A DNA stretch of 64,000 bases from an uncultured Flavobacterium sp. (GTDB lineage: Bacteria; Bacteroidota; Bacteroidia; Flavobacteriales; Flavobacteriaceae): assembly GCF_963422545.1 (NCBI RefSeq), contig NZ_OY730243.1, forward strand, positions 1-64,000, written 5' to 3'. The translations under genes were made by a program, and so were the position numbers. Below, in pieces: positions 9,553 through 17,861 of this stretch (positions within the stretch are counted from its first letter, which is position 1; the number at the start of each line of letters is the position of its first letter). The notes under the pieces are model-generated. The model was given only the letters and a program-made list of their open reading frames with translations, did no database searches and was not told the origin of the DNA.

Positions 9553-11532
9553 TTAATTGGTTTTCAGTTTTAAAACAGTTACCGAATAAGCAGGAAGACT
9601 TAATTGTTGTTTTCCTTTTGCTATTTTGTATTCACTTTGTTTTGGAGTAATTTTTTTAGGTTCAGCAAAAGTATTTTCATCTTGTGTACTTGGACTTTCC
9701 AGCCTTATAATTGTTCCTTTTGATCCTAATTTTGCTCCTTTTAAATCGATACTCACTTCTGATGCTGATGAAGCTGTATTTACCAGTTTCACAATTATTT
9801 CTTTACTATTTACATCTTTTACTGCCGATGCGTATAAATCGTTCTGACCTGTTAAGGCTTTTCCATCTTTGGTAATACTTAATAAATCTGTTCCTTTATT
9901 GGTTGAAAATAATTGCTGTACATAATAGTTTGCCGATCCATAAGATTGCAGATTATTAAACCAAATCATATCAGGAGTCCATTGCCAGGCATCTTCGTGC
10001 GCCATTAAAGGTGCGTAAGATGTTAAATGAACTACTTCTGCATTTCTTTCTAATCCAGTCATAAAAGCGGCTTCAGAAAAAGCACATTCCCAATTATTTC
10101 TATTATTTGGATTGGCTCCTGAAACACTTTGCGCTGCATATTCTCCAGCAAATATTTTAGGGCCTTTTCTGTCATAATTATCATAACGTCCGGCATTTTC
10201 TCTAAACCATTTCGGGCTTTCATAATAGTGTTCGTCTACAAGTTCTGCATTGAGTTTTTTGAGTTCTTCCATAGCAAAATCAAAATGTTCGCCTGCTGGA
10301 GAAGGACCGCTTCCAGATACAATAATGATATTTGGATATTTTGCTTTTATGGCTTTCTCAAAAACTTTGTATCTATCAATATAATCGGGTCCCCATTGTT
10401 CGTTTCCAACGCCAATATATTTTAAATTAAATGGTTTTGAATGTCCCATATCCGATCGGATTTTCCCCCAGGTTGTAGTTACAGCGCCATTTGCAAATTC
10501 AATTAAATCTAAAGCATCCTGAACATACGGATCTAATTCGTTTATCGGAGCCAATTCTCCTGTATTGTATTGGCAAGCCATTCCACAGCTTAAAATCGGA
10601 AGCGGTTCTGCTCCAATATCTTCTGAAAGCTGGAAATATTCAAAAAATCCTAATCCGAAACTTTGAAAATAATCCGGAGTTTGTTTATGACTGAATTCTA
10701 CATTCCAACGGTTCATCTTCGTTTTTCTTTCCTCTACATTCCCAACTGATTTTTTCCATTGATAACGGTCTGACAATGTTCTTCCTTCGACAATACAGCC
10801 GCCAGGAAAGCGTAAAAATCCAGGTTTCATATCATATAAAAGCTGTACAAGATCTTTACGAAGTCCGTTTTTTCTGTTCTTCCAGGTATCTTCAGGAAAC
10901 AATGAAATCATATCTAAATCTATAGTTCCTGTTCCTTCAAAAGTTATTTTTAATTTTGCTTTTGCCTCAGTTTGAGTCGCTGTAATTTGTGATGTATAAT
11001 TCGCCCATTGATCTGAATTTGGAACAATGCTCGTTTCTCCAATTACTTTTTGGTCTTTATCAATTAACTGAAATATAATCTTTTTGATGGCTGCATTATG
11101 ATTAGCCGCTTTTAATGAAAGGTTGTATTTTGCCTCTTTCTTCACTCCCATTCCTCTAAAACCTTCATTTATAAAAGTGTAACCTTTTGCATTATTGACT
11201 TCAACTCTGCAAAAAATAGTATTATTTGCCTCAATTTTGATTGGCGCTGCACTGCCGGATTCTTTATTTAAAGATGATCTTTTTGTATTTGGCTGTTCCC
11301 ATCCCATCAAAGGTTTATCAAATTCAAAAGATCTGTTTTTAATCAATTCAGCATATAATCCGCCGTCTGCAGCAAAATTGATGTCTTCAAAAAACAAACC
11401 GAACATGGTAGGCTGAATTTTAGTAATAGTTTTGGAAGCATCAACTTCTAAAATTGTTTTTTGAGCATTCACATAAAAACTGCTTAATAACAGACCGCAA
11501 ATGGTAAATGTTGTAAGGATATTATTTTTCAT
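9553..11532 (-). CDS. GH51 alpha-L-arabinofuranosidase
   Basis: The 659-residue secreted enzyme (signal peptide ending about residue 23, VNAQ) cleaves alpha-L-arabinofuranosyl side chains of arabinan, arabinogalactan or arabinoxylan. The start of the catalytic fold is seen in MFGLFFEDINFAADGGLY (43-60). A carbohydrate-binding-like beta-sandwich of CBM4/9 type occupies about 75-215. RFPGGCIVEG lies at 241-250. The acid/base is E378 in GVGNEQWG and the nucleophile E464 in KIFAGEYAA. A C-terminal beta domain ends with LPAYSVTVLKLK. It is 20 bases downstream of the first-listed GH28 gene and 39 bases before GH95, so it is cotranscribed with pectinases, pointing to rhamnogalacturonan-I side chains. 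Confidence 0.96.
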   Translation of the reverse strand: MKNNILTTFTICGLLLSSFYVNAQKTILEVDASKTITKIQPTMFGLFFEDINFAADGGLYAELIKNRSFEFDKPLMGWEQPNTKRSSLNKESGSAAPIKIEANNTIFCRVEVNNAKGYTFINEGFRGMGVKKEAKYNLSLKAANHNAAIKKIIFQLIDKDQKVIGETSIVPNSDQWANYTSQITATQTEAKAKLKITFEGTGTIDLDMISLFPEDTWKNRKNGLRKDLVQLLYDMKPGFLRFPGGCIVEGRTLSDRYQWKKSVGNVEERKTKMNRWNVEFSHKQTPDYFQSFGLGFFEYFQLSEDIGAEPLPILSCGMACQYNTGELAPINELDPYVQDALDLIEFANGAVTTTWGKIRSDMGHSKPFNLKYIGVGNEQWGPDYIDRYKVFEKAIKAKYPNIIIVSGSGPSPAGEHFDFAMEELKKLNAELVDEHYYESPKWFRENAGRYDNYDRKGPKIFAGEYAAQSVSGANPNNRNNWECAFSEAAFMTGLERNAEVVHLTSYAPLMAHEDAWQWTPDMIWFNNLQSYGSANYYVQQLFSTNKGTDLLSITKDGKALTGQNDLYASAVKDVNSKEIIVKLVNTASSASEVSIDLKGAKLGSKGTIIRLESPSTQDENTFAEPKKITPKQSEYKIAKGKQQLSLPAYSVTVLKLKTN

Positions 11533-11552
11533 AGTTTTTGGAATGGAACTGA

Positions 11553-12992
11553 TTATTTTTTTACTGCCTCTAATTTAGCAGGAAAAGCTGATTGTCCGTC
11601 TAAATTTGTTACGATTAATTCGGCTACATTTTTACTTTCGACAGCGTATTTAAAATAATCCGGTTTGTTATTACCCCATTGTACTGTACAATTTTGTACT
11701 TTAATACGTTCTGCTGAATCAAAATAAAACCCCGAAGTGCTTCCTTTTACAAAACCTTCAACATTAGAAGGACGTCTGTCATAAACACCACCGGGAAAAG
11801 AAGTTGTTTTATCTATAAAGACACTCACATTGTCAAAAACAATATTCTTGATTTTATCTTTTGATTCACCGCTTACAAATACGCCATTTTCTCCTGTACA
11901 CTGAATATTAAAGAAATAGATGTTTCTAATTTCGCCCACTTTTCCTTCTGTTGCTCCTTTTGGAAAACGCCAATTCGCGTCTTTATGATTTCCTTTTGCT
12001 CTGCTGAAAGCCGTTACATAAATCGGCTCTGCTTTTCCCCACCAAGTATCGGTATTCAATTTACTTTCGACAACAATATTAGAGAAAATAACATCGCTCA
12101 CAGTCCCTTCATCTCTGTTCTGAATTCCTAAGGCACGATTGCTGTTTTTTATAATACAATTATTGAATACCACTTGTCTGATTGCATCCATGTTTTCTGA
12201 ACCAATTTTAATCGCACAGCTGCTGCTTGTCATCGTACAATTGGTAACTGTAATATTTTCGCAGGCACCAAATTCTTCAAATTCTCTTCTGTTTTTTAGA
12301 CAAATACAATCATCTCCGCTTTCGATATAACAATCGCTGATTCTCACATTTTTTGAATGATCCAAATCGATTCCGTCGCTGTTACGGACTTTCAAACTAT
12401 TTAATAAAGTAATTCCGCTGATTACAACATCATTACAGCCAACCAAATGAACTGTCCAGTATGCCGAATTTCCAATATGAACATCTTTTATTCTGATGTT
12501 TTTTCCTCCAACAATTGTCAATACATGAGGTCGTGGATCGAGCACATTAAAAGGTTTTAAAACATACGAATCTTCCAGTTCTTCGCCCATAAACGAAATT
12601 CCGTTTCCGTCTATTTTTCCGCTTCCGCTAATGGTAAAATCTTCTATATTTTCTCCTCCAATCCAAATGGTGCCTTCTCCCGGATTGGTTCTAAAAGCAC
12701 TTTTTGTATATAATTTTTCGTCTGGACTTGCCAATAATTTAGCTCCTGCTTCGATATGCAGATCTACTTTGGATTTTACATCAATTGGTCCGGCTAAAAA
12801 CGTAAATGGTGCGGGAAATAAAACCCTTCCACCCGTTTTACTGCAGGCATCAATTGCTTTTTGAATGGCTGCCGCATCATTGGTTTTTCCGTCTCCTTTA
12901 GCTCCGTATTTTTTAACGTCGTAAACATTCTGTGCCGCAACAGTCAAGGAAAGACAAAAAATTAGGATCGCGATTATAGATTTCTTTTTCAT
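11553..12992 (-). CDS. GH28 polygalacturonase-family pectinase (A)
   Basis: The 479-residue right-handed beta-helix enzyme has signal peptide MKKKSIIAILIFCLSLTVAA. The pectate-lyase-like opening YDVKKYGAKGDGKTNDA (24-40) is followed by a helix of repeated strands. Catalytic aspartates are D206/D209 (NSDGID) and D227/D228 (ESGDDCICLK). The usual His-containing third motif reads SSSCAIKIGSE (257-267), with Cys where many polygalacturonases have His; together with the exo-type surroundings this suggests an exo-acting or rhamnogalacturonan-type GH28 rather than a classic endo-polygalacturonase. It is 229 bases downstream of a second GH28 gene with a nearly identical signal peptide. The product would be galacturonate or short galacturonides. 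Confidence 0.92.
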   Translation of the reverse strand: MKKKSIIAILIFCLSLTVAAQNVYDVKKYGAKGDGKTNDAAAIQKAIDACSKTGGRVLFPAPFTFLAGPIDVKSKVDLHIEAGAKLLASPDEKLYTKSAFRTNPGEGTIWIGGENIEDFTISGSGKIDGNGISFMGEELEDSYVLKPFNVLDPRPHVLTIVGGKNIRIKDVHIGNSAYWTVHLVGCNDVVISGITLLNSLKVRNSDGIDLDHSKNVRISDCYIESGDDCICLKNRREFEEFGACENITVTNCTMTSSSCAIKIGSENMDAIRQVVFNNCIIKNSNRALGIQNRDEGTVSDVIFSNIVVESKLNTDTWWGKAEPIYVTAFSRAKGNHKDANWRFPKGATEGKVGEIRNIYFFNIQCTGENGVFVSGESKDKIKNIVFDNVSVFIDKTTSFPGGVYDRRPSNVEGFVKGSTSGFYFDSAERIKVQNCTVQWGNNKPDYFKYAVESKNVAELIVTNLDGQSAFPAKLEAVKK

Positions 12993-13092
12993 TTCTTTTA
13001 ATTTATTAAAAACCTTGTTTAAGATAGTCTACGCAAAGTTTTTGGTTTATTTTTTTAATCTCGCAATCCCGATAACTATCTGGAGGAGAGTT

Positions 13093-13196
13093 GCAAAGTT
13101 TTTTTATTTCACGCAGATGTTGTAGATTTCTTTATAAAAATATCTGCAGAATCTGCTTAAATCTTTTTAAATCTGCGTGAAACAAAAAAACTTTGC
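13093..13196. repeat. Long intergenic inverted repeat, 26-bp arms
   Basis: The arm at 13093-13118 pairs with 13171-13196 with a single mismatch, around a 52-base centre; the inner core is TTTCACGCAGAT / ATCTGCGTGAAA. The following bases (CTTTGCGTCTTCGCGCC, 13191 on) resemble a second intergenic block at 14768-14895 before the SSS gene, so this is a recurring element. It lies between the two GH28 genes and could fold in their common mRNA. Confidence 0.75.
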
Positions 13197-13221
13197 GTCT
13201 TCGCGCCTTTGTGGCAAAATT

Positions 13222-14751
13222 TTAATGCGCAGGCAATTCAAACTTATTTTGTTCTGGTTCTATTTTTCTTTTTAACGATTCACTATCCAAATTGCTTGAT
13301 ATAACATCTTTAAAAACAATCTGATTAATTTTATCCGAAGGAATATCAATAGCTTTCATCGCAAGATTTTTTACATCATCAAAAACAAAAGCGGGACGAA
13401 AATCTTCTTTCTCCAAAATCAGTTTTATATTCTTCATTTCGATTCCGTTTACGTGACGAACATAAAATCCCCAAGAAGGTAATTCTCCAAACATGGTAAA
13501 TTCAGGATATCCGTTTATGTTTTCTTTTACATCTTTTAGTCTGCTTAAAGGATGATACGCCATTCCTTTTGAAGCTCTTCCCGGATACGTAATTTCAATA
13601 TTTTCTAATGTCACATTTTCTATCAAATGTCCCGGAATTCCTGCAATCGAAGCCGGAAATGGATTATGGAAATAATCAACTTCTGGTCCGCGCATATCAT
13701 AATCAATATCAGGACGGCCAAAAGGAATCTGTGCTTTTACGTTTTTAATTGTTACGTTTTTGATATATCCCGGTTTGTCTCCATTTCTGTGACCTAAGCG
13801 AATTAATATCGCATTTCCTGTATTTACAGCCGTAATATTTGAAACTTTAATATTCTCAATTTCAGCTCCATCTACAGATTCAATCGCAATTGCCGATCTG
13901 AAAGTATCAAAAACCTTAATATTTTCAATCGTAACGTTTTTGAAACTGCCATAAGAACCTGTACCAAATTTTACAGCATTGGCGCTCGATCTAATGGTAC
14001 AATTTCCGATGTAAATGTTATTGTTCTGCAATCCCAGCGACTCAGATTTTAGACAAATACCGTCATCTGCCGCGTTTACATTGCAATTTGTTATTCGAAC
14101 ATTTTCGCAGCCATCAACGTCAATTCCGTCATTGTTCCAATAAGCCGTACTATTGACTTTCATAGAATCAATTACAATATTTTTACATTCCCTAAAGCAT
14201 TGCACCCAGCCCGGACTGTTTTTTAATGTGATATTGATCATGGTTACAGAATCGCATTTTACAAACGAAATCAGCTTTCCACGTCCATCTTCAGGGCGCA
14301 TTCTTCTGTAATTGTATTTTGGATCAATTCGAACTCCGGTATGATGCAGACTATCGATTGCCAATGCCAGTTCTCTTCCTTGTCCGTCTATAATTCCATT
14401 TCCGTTTACCGCAATATTTTTTGATTCATTAGCCAAAATCAATGCTCTTATCCCTTCATATTTCGGATAATCATCTGGATTGGTACTTCCTAACAAAACG
14501 GCTCCTTCTTCAAAAAACAATTCAACTCCGGTTTTTAAAACTATACTTCCGGATAGAAATTTACCTTTTGAAAAAATAACTCTTCCGCCTTTACTTTTGT
14601 TAGCCCCATCAATTGCTTTTTGAATTGCTTTTGTATTTAAAGTTTTACCGTCTCCTACGGCGCCATATCTTTTAATGTCAAATACCTTTTGCGCCGAAAC
14701 GGTTAAGGAAATACAAAAAATAAGCAGTGCGATTATAAAATTTCTTTTCAT
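13222..14751 (-). CDS. GH28 polygalacturonase-family pectinase (B)
   Basis: The 509-residue secreted beta-helix enzyme has signal peptide MKRNFIIALLIFCISLTVSA, then FDIKRYGAVGDGKTLNT. Catalytic aspartates are D208/D211 (WNNDGIDVDG) and D229/D230 (NAADDGICLK). The third motif is SSANAVKFGTGSYG, again without the usual His. It carries an insertion at 130-160 (RELALAIDSLHHTG to RPEDGRGK) and a longer C-terminus than paralogue A, so the two probably attack different linkages, for example one homogalacturonan and one rhamnogalacturonan. The first ~30 codons of A and B are similar at DNA level while the bodies diverge, pointing to an old duplication with a conserved export region. It is 156 bases downstream of the SSS gene on the same strand. 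Confidence 0.92.
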   Translation of the reverse strand: MKRNFIIALLIFCISLTVSAQKVFDIKRYGAVGDGKTLNTKAIQKAIDGANKSKGGRVIFSKGKFLSGSIVLKTGVELFFEEGAVLLGSTNPDDYPKYEGIRALILANESKNIAVNGNGIIDGQGRELALAIDSLHHTGVRIDPKYNYRRMRPEDGRGKLISFVKCDSVTMINITLKNSPGWVQCFRECKNIVIDSMKVNSTAYWNNDGIDVDGCENVRITNCNVNAADDGICLKSESLGLQNNNIYIGNCTIRSSANAVKFGTGSYGSFKNVTIENIKVFDTFRSAIAIESVDGAEIENIKVSNITAVNTGNAILIRLGHRNGDKPGYIKNVTIKNVKAQIPFGRPDIDYDMRGPEVDYFHNPFPASIAGIPGHLIENVTLENIEITYPGRASKGMAYHPLSRLKDVKENINGYPEFTMFGELPSWGFYVRHVNGIEMKNIKLILEKEDFRPAFVFDDVKNLAMKAIDIPSDKINQIVFKDVISSNLDSESLKRKIEPEQNKFELPAH

Positions 14752-14907
14752 TTCTTTTTATTTTTTTTAATGCCACAAAGGCACTAAGCTTTTTTTCTTT
14801 ATAGTTTCTTTCAATAAACTTTGCGCCTTCAATTCTTTGCGAGCAATTTTCAATCTATTCTTTTTAAATAAACTTTGAGCCTTTGTGTCTTCATAGCAAA
14901 ATAAAAA

Positions 14908-16545
14908 TTACCAAAAAACGGTATATAAAGCCACTAATATTCCGCAGATAATAAATGAACCAACAATAAACTCTGAAGAGACTTTAAACATAGAGTTATC
15001 GACTTCTATTGTATGGATTTCAGTCTCTTGCTCTGAAAGTGGTTTTGCTAAACTAATGCCAACCATTATAAACACAATTAAAAAGAAAACAATAGTCATT
15101 CTGTCTAAGAAAGGATAATCAGGAAAAGCGCCATCTGTCCACATAGGCAGGAATTTCAATATAGCCGCAAGTGGTACTGTTAACAATGCGCCCGCAAGTC
15201 CGGCAGCCGGAGTTGTTTTTTTCCAGAACATTCCCAACAAGAAAATCGCTAAAACGCCTGGTGAAAAGAATCCCACATATTCTTGTATAAATTGATAAGC
15301 CTGATCTAATGATTTTAATGCCGGCGCTACAAAAGCTGCTATAATCATACAAACTACAACACACCATCTTCCTGTACGAACCAGCTTTTTTTCTGATGCC
15401 TGAGAATTGAAATATTTTTTATAAATATCTAAAGAAAAAATAGTCGAAATACTATTTGCTTTTCCTGCTAGAGAAGCTACAATTGCTGCTGTCAAAGCCG
15501 CCAGAGCTACACCTTTTAATCCCGCAGGAAGTAAATTCATTAAAGTTGGATATGCGTGATCTGGTTTTAAAACTCCTGCTGCATCAACCATTTCCTGTTG
15601 AAACATTCCGTTTGAATGCATTACGAACATGGCGATTCCCGGTAAAACGGCAATAATTGGAACTAATAATTTCAGAAAAGCGGCAAATAAAATTCCTTTA
15701 CGGGCAGTTTTTAAATCGGCTCCTAAAGCTCTCTGAACAATATATTGATTGCATCCCCAATAAGCCAGATTATTGATTAACATACCGCCAACCAAAACAG
15801 ACATTCCCGGCAATTCATTATAATGCGGGTTTGATTTGTCTAATATCATGTGTAAATGTTCCGGTGCTTTATCAGCTATAATAGCCAGTCCTTTTAAAAT
15901 ATCTTTTCCAAAACCAAACTGGTCTGAAAGTAGGGTCAATGCCAAATAAGTTGTTACTAATCCGCCAAGAATTAATACTATAACCTGAAACATATCTGTA
16001 TATCCAATCACTTTCATTCCTCCTAAAGTTACAATAACAGAGAATAAACTTAGTGCAATAACACAAAACTGAAAACTGACCGGAGCAATTGATGAAATAG
16101 CCAAAGCTCCTAAGTAAATTATAGAAGTAAGATTTACAAATACATAAATTAACAACCAAATAATCGCCATAATGGTACTTACTGTTCCGCTATATCTTTT
16201 GGCCAGAAACTGCGGCATGGTAAATATCTTGTTTTTAAGATAAATTGGTAAAATAAACATGGCCACGATAATTAATGTGGCAGCAGACATCCATTCGTAA
16301 GAAGCAATTGCTAATCCTATTGCGAAACCTGAACCACTCATACCAATAAAATGTTCTGCTGAAATATTAGAAGCTATAAGCGATGCTCCAATTGCCCACC
16401 AGGTAAGTGATCCTTCGGCTAAAAAATATTCGTTGGAACTGGTCGCTGCAGTTTTTTTGCTTCTGTAAATATACATTCCGTAAGCCGTGACTATGACAAA
16501 GTAAATAAAGAAAACAATGTAATCTGCGGTTTGTAATACATTCAT
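14908..16545 (-). CDS. Sodium:solute symporter (SSS/SGLT family)
   Basis: This 545-residue inner-membrane protein has about 13-14 hydrophobic helices and no signal peptide. SSS features are the first helix YIVFFIYFVIVTAYGMYIY, the Na+/substrate-binding helix sequence ASNISAEHFIGMSGSGFA (58-75), WLLIYVFVNLTSIIYLGA and GCNQYIVQRALGA. The family couples Na+ entry to uptake of sugars, myo-inositol, uronic acids or related solutes; the substrate cannot be assigned here. The position between inositol oxygenase/GH2 and the GH28 pectinases makes galacturonate, galactose or myo-inositol the best guesses. It follows the DUF5009 gene by 57 bases. In this operon, which lacks SusC/D, it is the only clear transporter. 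Confidence 0.94.
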   Translation of the reverse strand: MNVLQTADYIVFFIYFVIVTAYGMYIYRSKKTAATSSNEYFLAEGSLTWWAIGASLIASNISAEHFIGMSGSGFAIGLAIASYEWMSAATLIIVAMFILPIYLKNKIFTMPQFLAKRYSGTVSTIMAIIWLLIYVFVNLTSIIYLGALAISSIAPVSFQFCVIALSLFSVIVTLGGMKVIGYTDMFQVIVLILGGLVTTYLALTLLSDQFGFGKDILKGLAIIADKAPEHLHMILDKSNPHYNELPGMSVLVGGMLINNLAYWGCNQYIVQRALGADLKTARKGILFAAFLKLLVPIIAVLPGIAMFVMHSNGMFQQEMVDAAGVLKPDHAYPTLMNLLPAGLKGVALAALTAAIVASLAGKANSISTIFSLDIYKKYFNSQASEKKLVRTGRWCVVVCMIIAAFVAPALKSLDQAYQFIQEYVGFFSPGVLAIFLLGMFWKKTTPAAGLAGALLTVPLAAILKFLPMWTDGAFPDYPFLDRMTIVFFLIVFIMVGISLAKPLSEQETEIHTIEVDNSMFKVSSEFIVGSFIICGILVALYTVFW

Positions 16546-16602
16546 AATAGTGTGGTTATTTTTTGGTTAGTTAGTAAAATGCATTTTAAGATTTGATTTG
16601 CA

Positions 16603-17745
16603 TCAAATTTTCAGAAACCATTTCCTTTTGTATAAAAAGTAAAGTAAAATAAGCTGTACAACTGTTACAGATAAAGTGGCAAATACGGGCTGCCAAATAA
16701 GCGGCAGAAAATTTATGAGTCCGCCAAAAACATATTCTGCTGTATGTTTAAAATCTACTAAACCTTCAGCTGCTATATAAATTAAAATAGAATTTGAACC
16801 GATTAAGATTAACGGAAATGCCCATTTATGAAATCCAAACAAATCAATTATCGAATAAAAAAAGACAAAGAACAAAATGCTAAATCCGCCTACAAAAAAC
16901 ACAAACGAACTCGTCCATAAGTGTTTATTGATTGGAAAATTAATATCCCAAAGTAATCCTGCAATAATCAAGACCACTGCGGTAAGGGCCATTAAAAGCA
17001 ATTTTACTTTTACGGAATATGGATATTTTGCTTTTAAAAATGTTCCTGTAAAAACACCTAACAAAGCTGTAGCAATTGCAGGTATAGTAGAAAATATTCC
17101 TTCGGGATCATAAACGGTACTGTGGAGCCTACCCGGTAAAAACAGACGATCAATATATCCTTCTAATGATCCTTCTTTGGTTAAAACTCCAGCACCAAAA
17201 TCAGGTACGGGAATCCATTTCATTGCGGCATAATAACCAATCAAAATACCGAAAAACCAGATTAACTGTTTTTTAAAATCAAAATTCAAATAGATGATTC
17301 CGGCAAAAAACCAAGCCAGTCCAATTCTACCTAAAACACTTGCAAAACGTGTATGATCGAAACCGTCAAATCGCAATAATCCATTTACTACAAATCCTAA
17401 AACCAGTAAAATACAGGTTCTTTTAAGCATTGATAAGTATATTTTTCGCTTTTCGTTTCTTGGTAAATCTTTTGGTGTTTTTACTCCTGCCAGCTGCATT
17501 TTCTTTTCAAAAGAATATGGCATTGAAACTCCTGCAACAAAAAGAAACACAGGAAAAATCATATCATAAAATGTAATCCCATTCCATTCTGCATGATGTA
17601 ATTGCGATGACATCCAGATAAAAACAGGAATTGGGGCAGCTTTTGCCAGAGCATGAATGATATGTTCTCCGCTCATAATCCAAAACATAACAAATCCGCG
17701 AAGCGCATCTAAAGAAATTAATCTTCCATTAGTAGGGTTACTCAT
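16603..17745 (-). CDS. DUF5009 / NagX-like multi-pass membrane protein (acyltransferase-related)
   Basis: The 380-residue protein has about ten membrane helices and begins RLISLDALRGFVMFWIMSGE, the opening of the DUF5009/NagX family, which is related to heparan-alpha-glucosaminide N-acetyltransferase (HGSNAT). Other family marks are HHAEWNGITFYDMIFPVFLF (about 47-66) and GRIGLAWFFAGIIY. Family members occur beside sugar-uptake and N-acetylglucosamine genes and are proposed to modify or help transport a sugar at the inner membrane; a reaction has not been shown for most. The gene lies between GH2 and the SSS symporter in the same operon, so it may act on the symporter's substrate. A strong hairpin lies just upstream at 17785-17847. 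Confidence 0.85.
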   Translation of the reverse strand: MSNPTNGRLISLDALRGFVMFWIMSGEHIIHALAKAAPIPVFIWMSSQLHHAEWNGITFYDMIFPVFLFVAGVSMPYSFEKKMQLAGVKTPKDLPRNEKRKIYLSMLKRTCILLVLGFVVNGLLRFDGFDHTRFASVLGRIGLAWFFAGIIYLNFDFKKQLIWFFGILIGYYAAMKWIPVPDFGAGVLTKEGSLEGYIDRLFLPGRLHSTVYDPEGIFSTIPAIATALLGVFTGTFLKAKYPYSVKVKLLLMALTAVVLIIAGLLWDINFPINKHLWTSSFVFFVGGFSILFFVFFYSIIDLFGFHKWAFPLILIGSNSILIYIAAEGLVDFKHTAEYVFGGLINFLPLIWQPVFATLSVTVVQLILLYFLYKRKWFLKI

Positions 17746-17784
17746 AATTTTATTTTTATTCTGTATTTAGTTCGCAGTTTTCGG

Positions 17785-17847
17785 TCGCAGTCTCAGTTTT
17801 CAGTCCCAGTTTACACTGAGAACTGAGACCGAAAACTGAGACTGCGA
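17785..17847. repeat. 27-bp-stem hairpin between GH2 and DUF5009 genes
   Basis: 17785-17811 pairs with 17821-17847 around a 9-base loop with two mismatches, both compatible with G-U pairs in one RNA strand. The arms are built from small CAGTCTCAG / CAGTTTTC units. There is no T run, so it is more likely an mRNA processing or stability element, or a repeat family member, than a terminator. Confidence 0.8.
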
Positions 17848-17861
17848 CTGCGACTGTAAAC

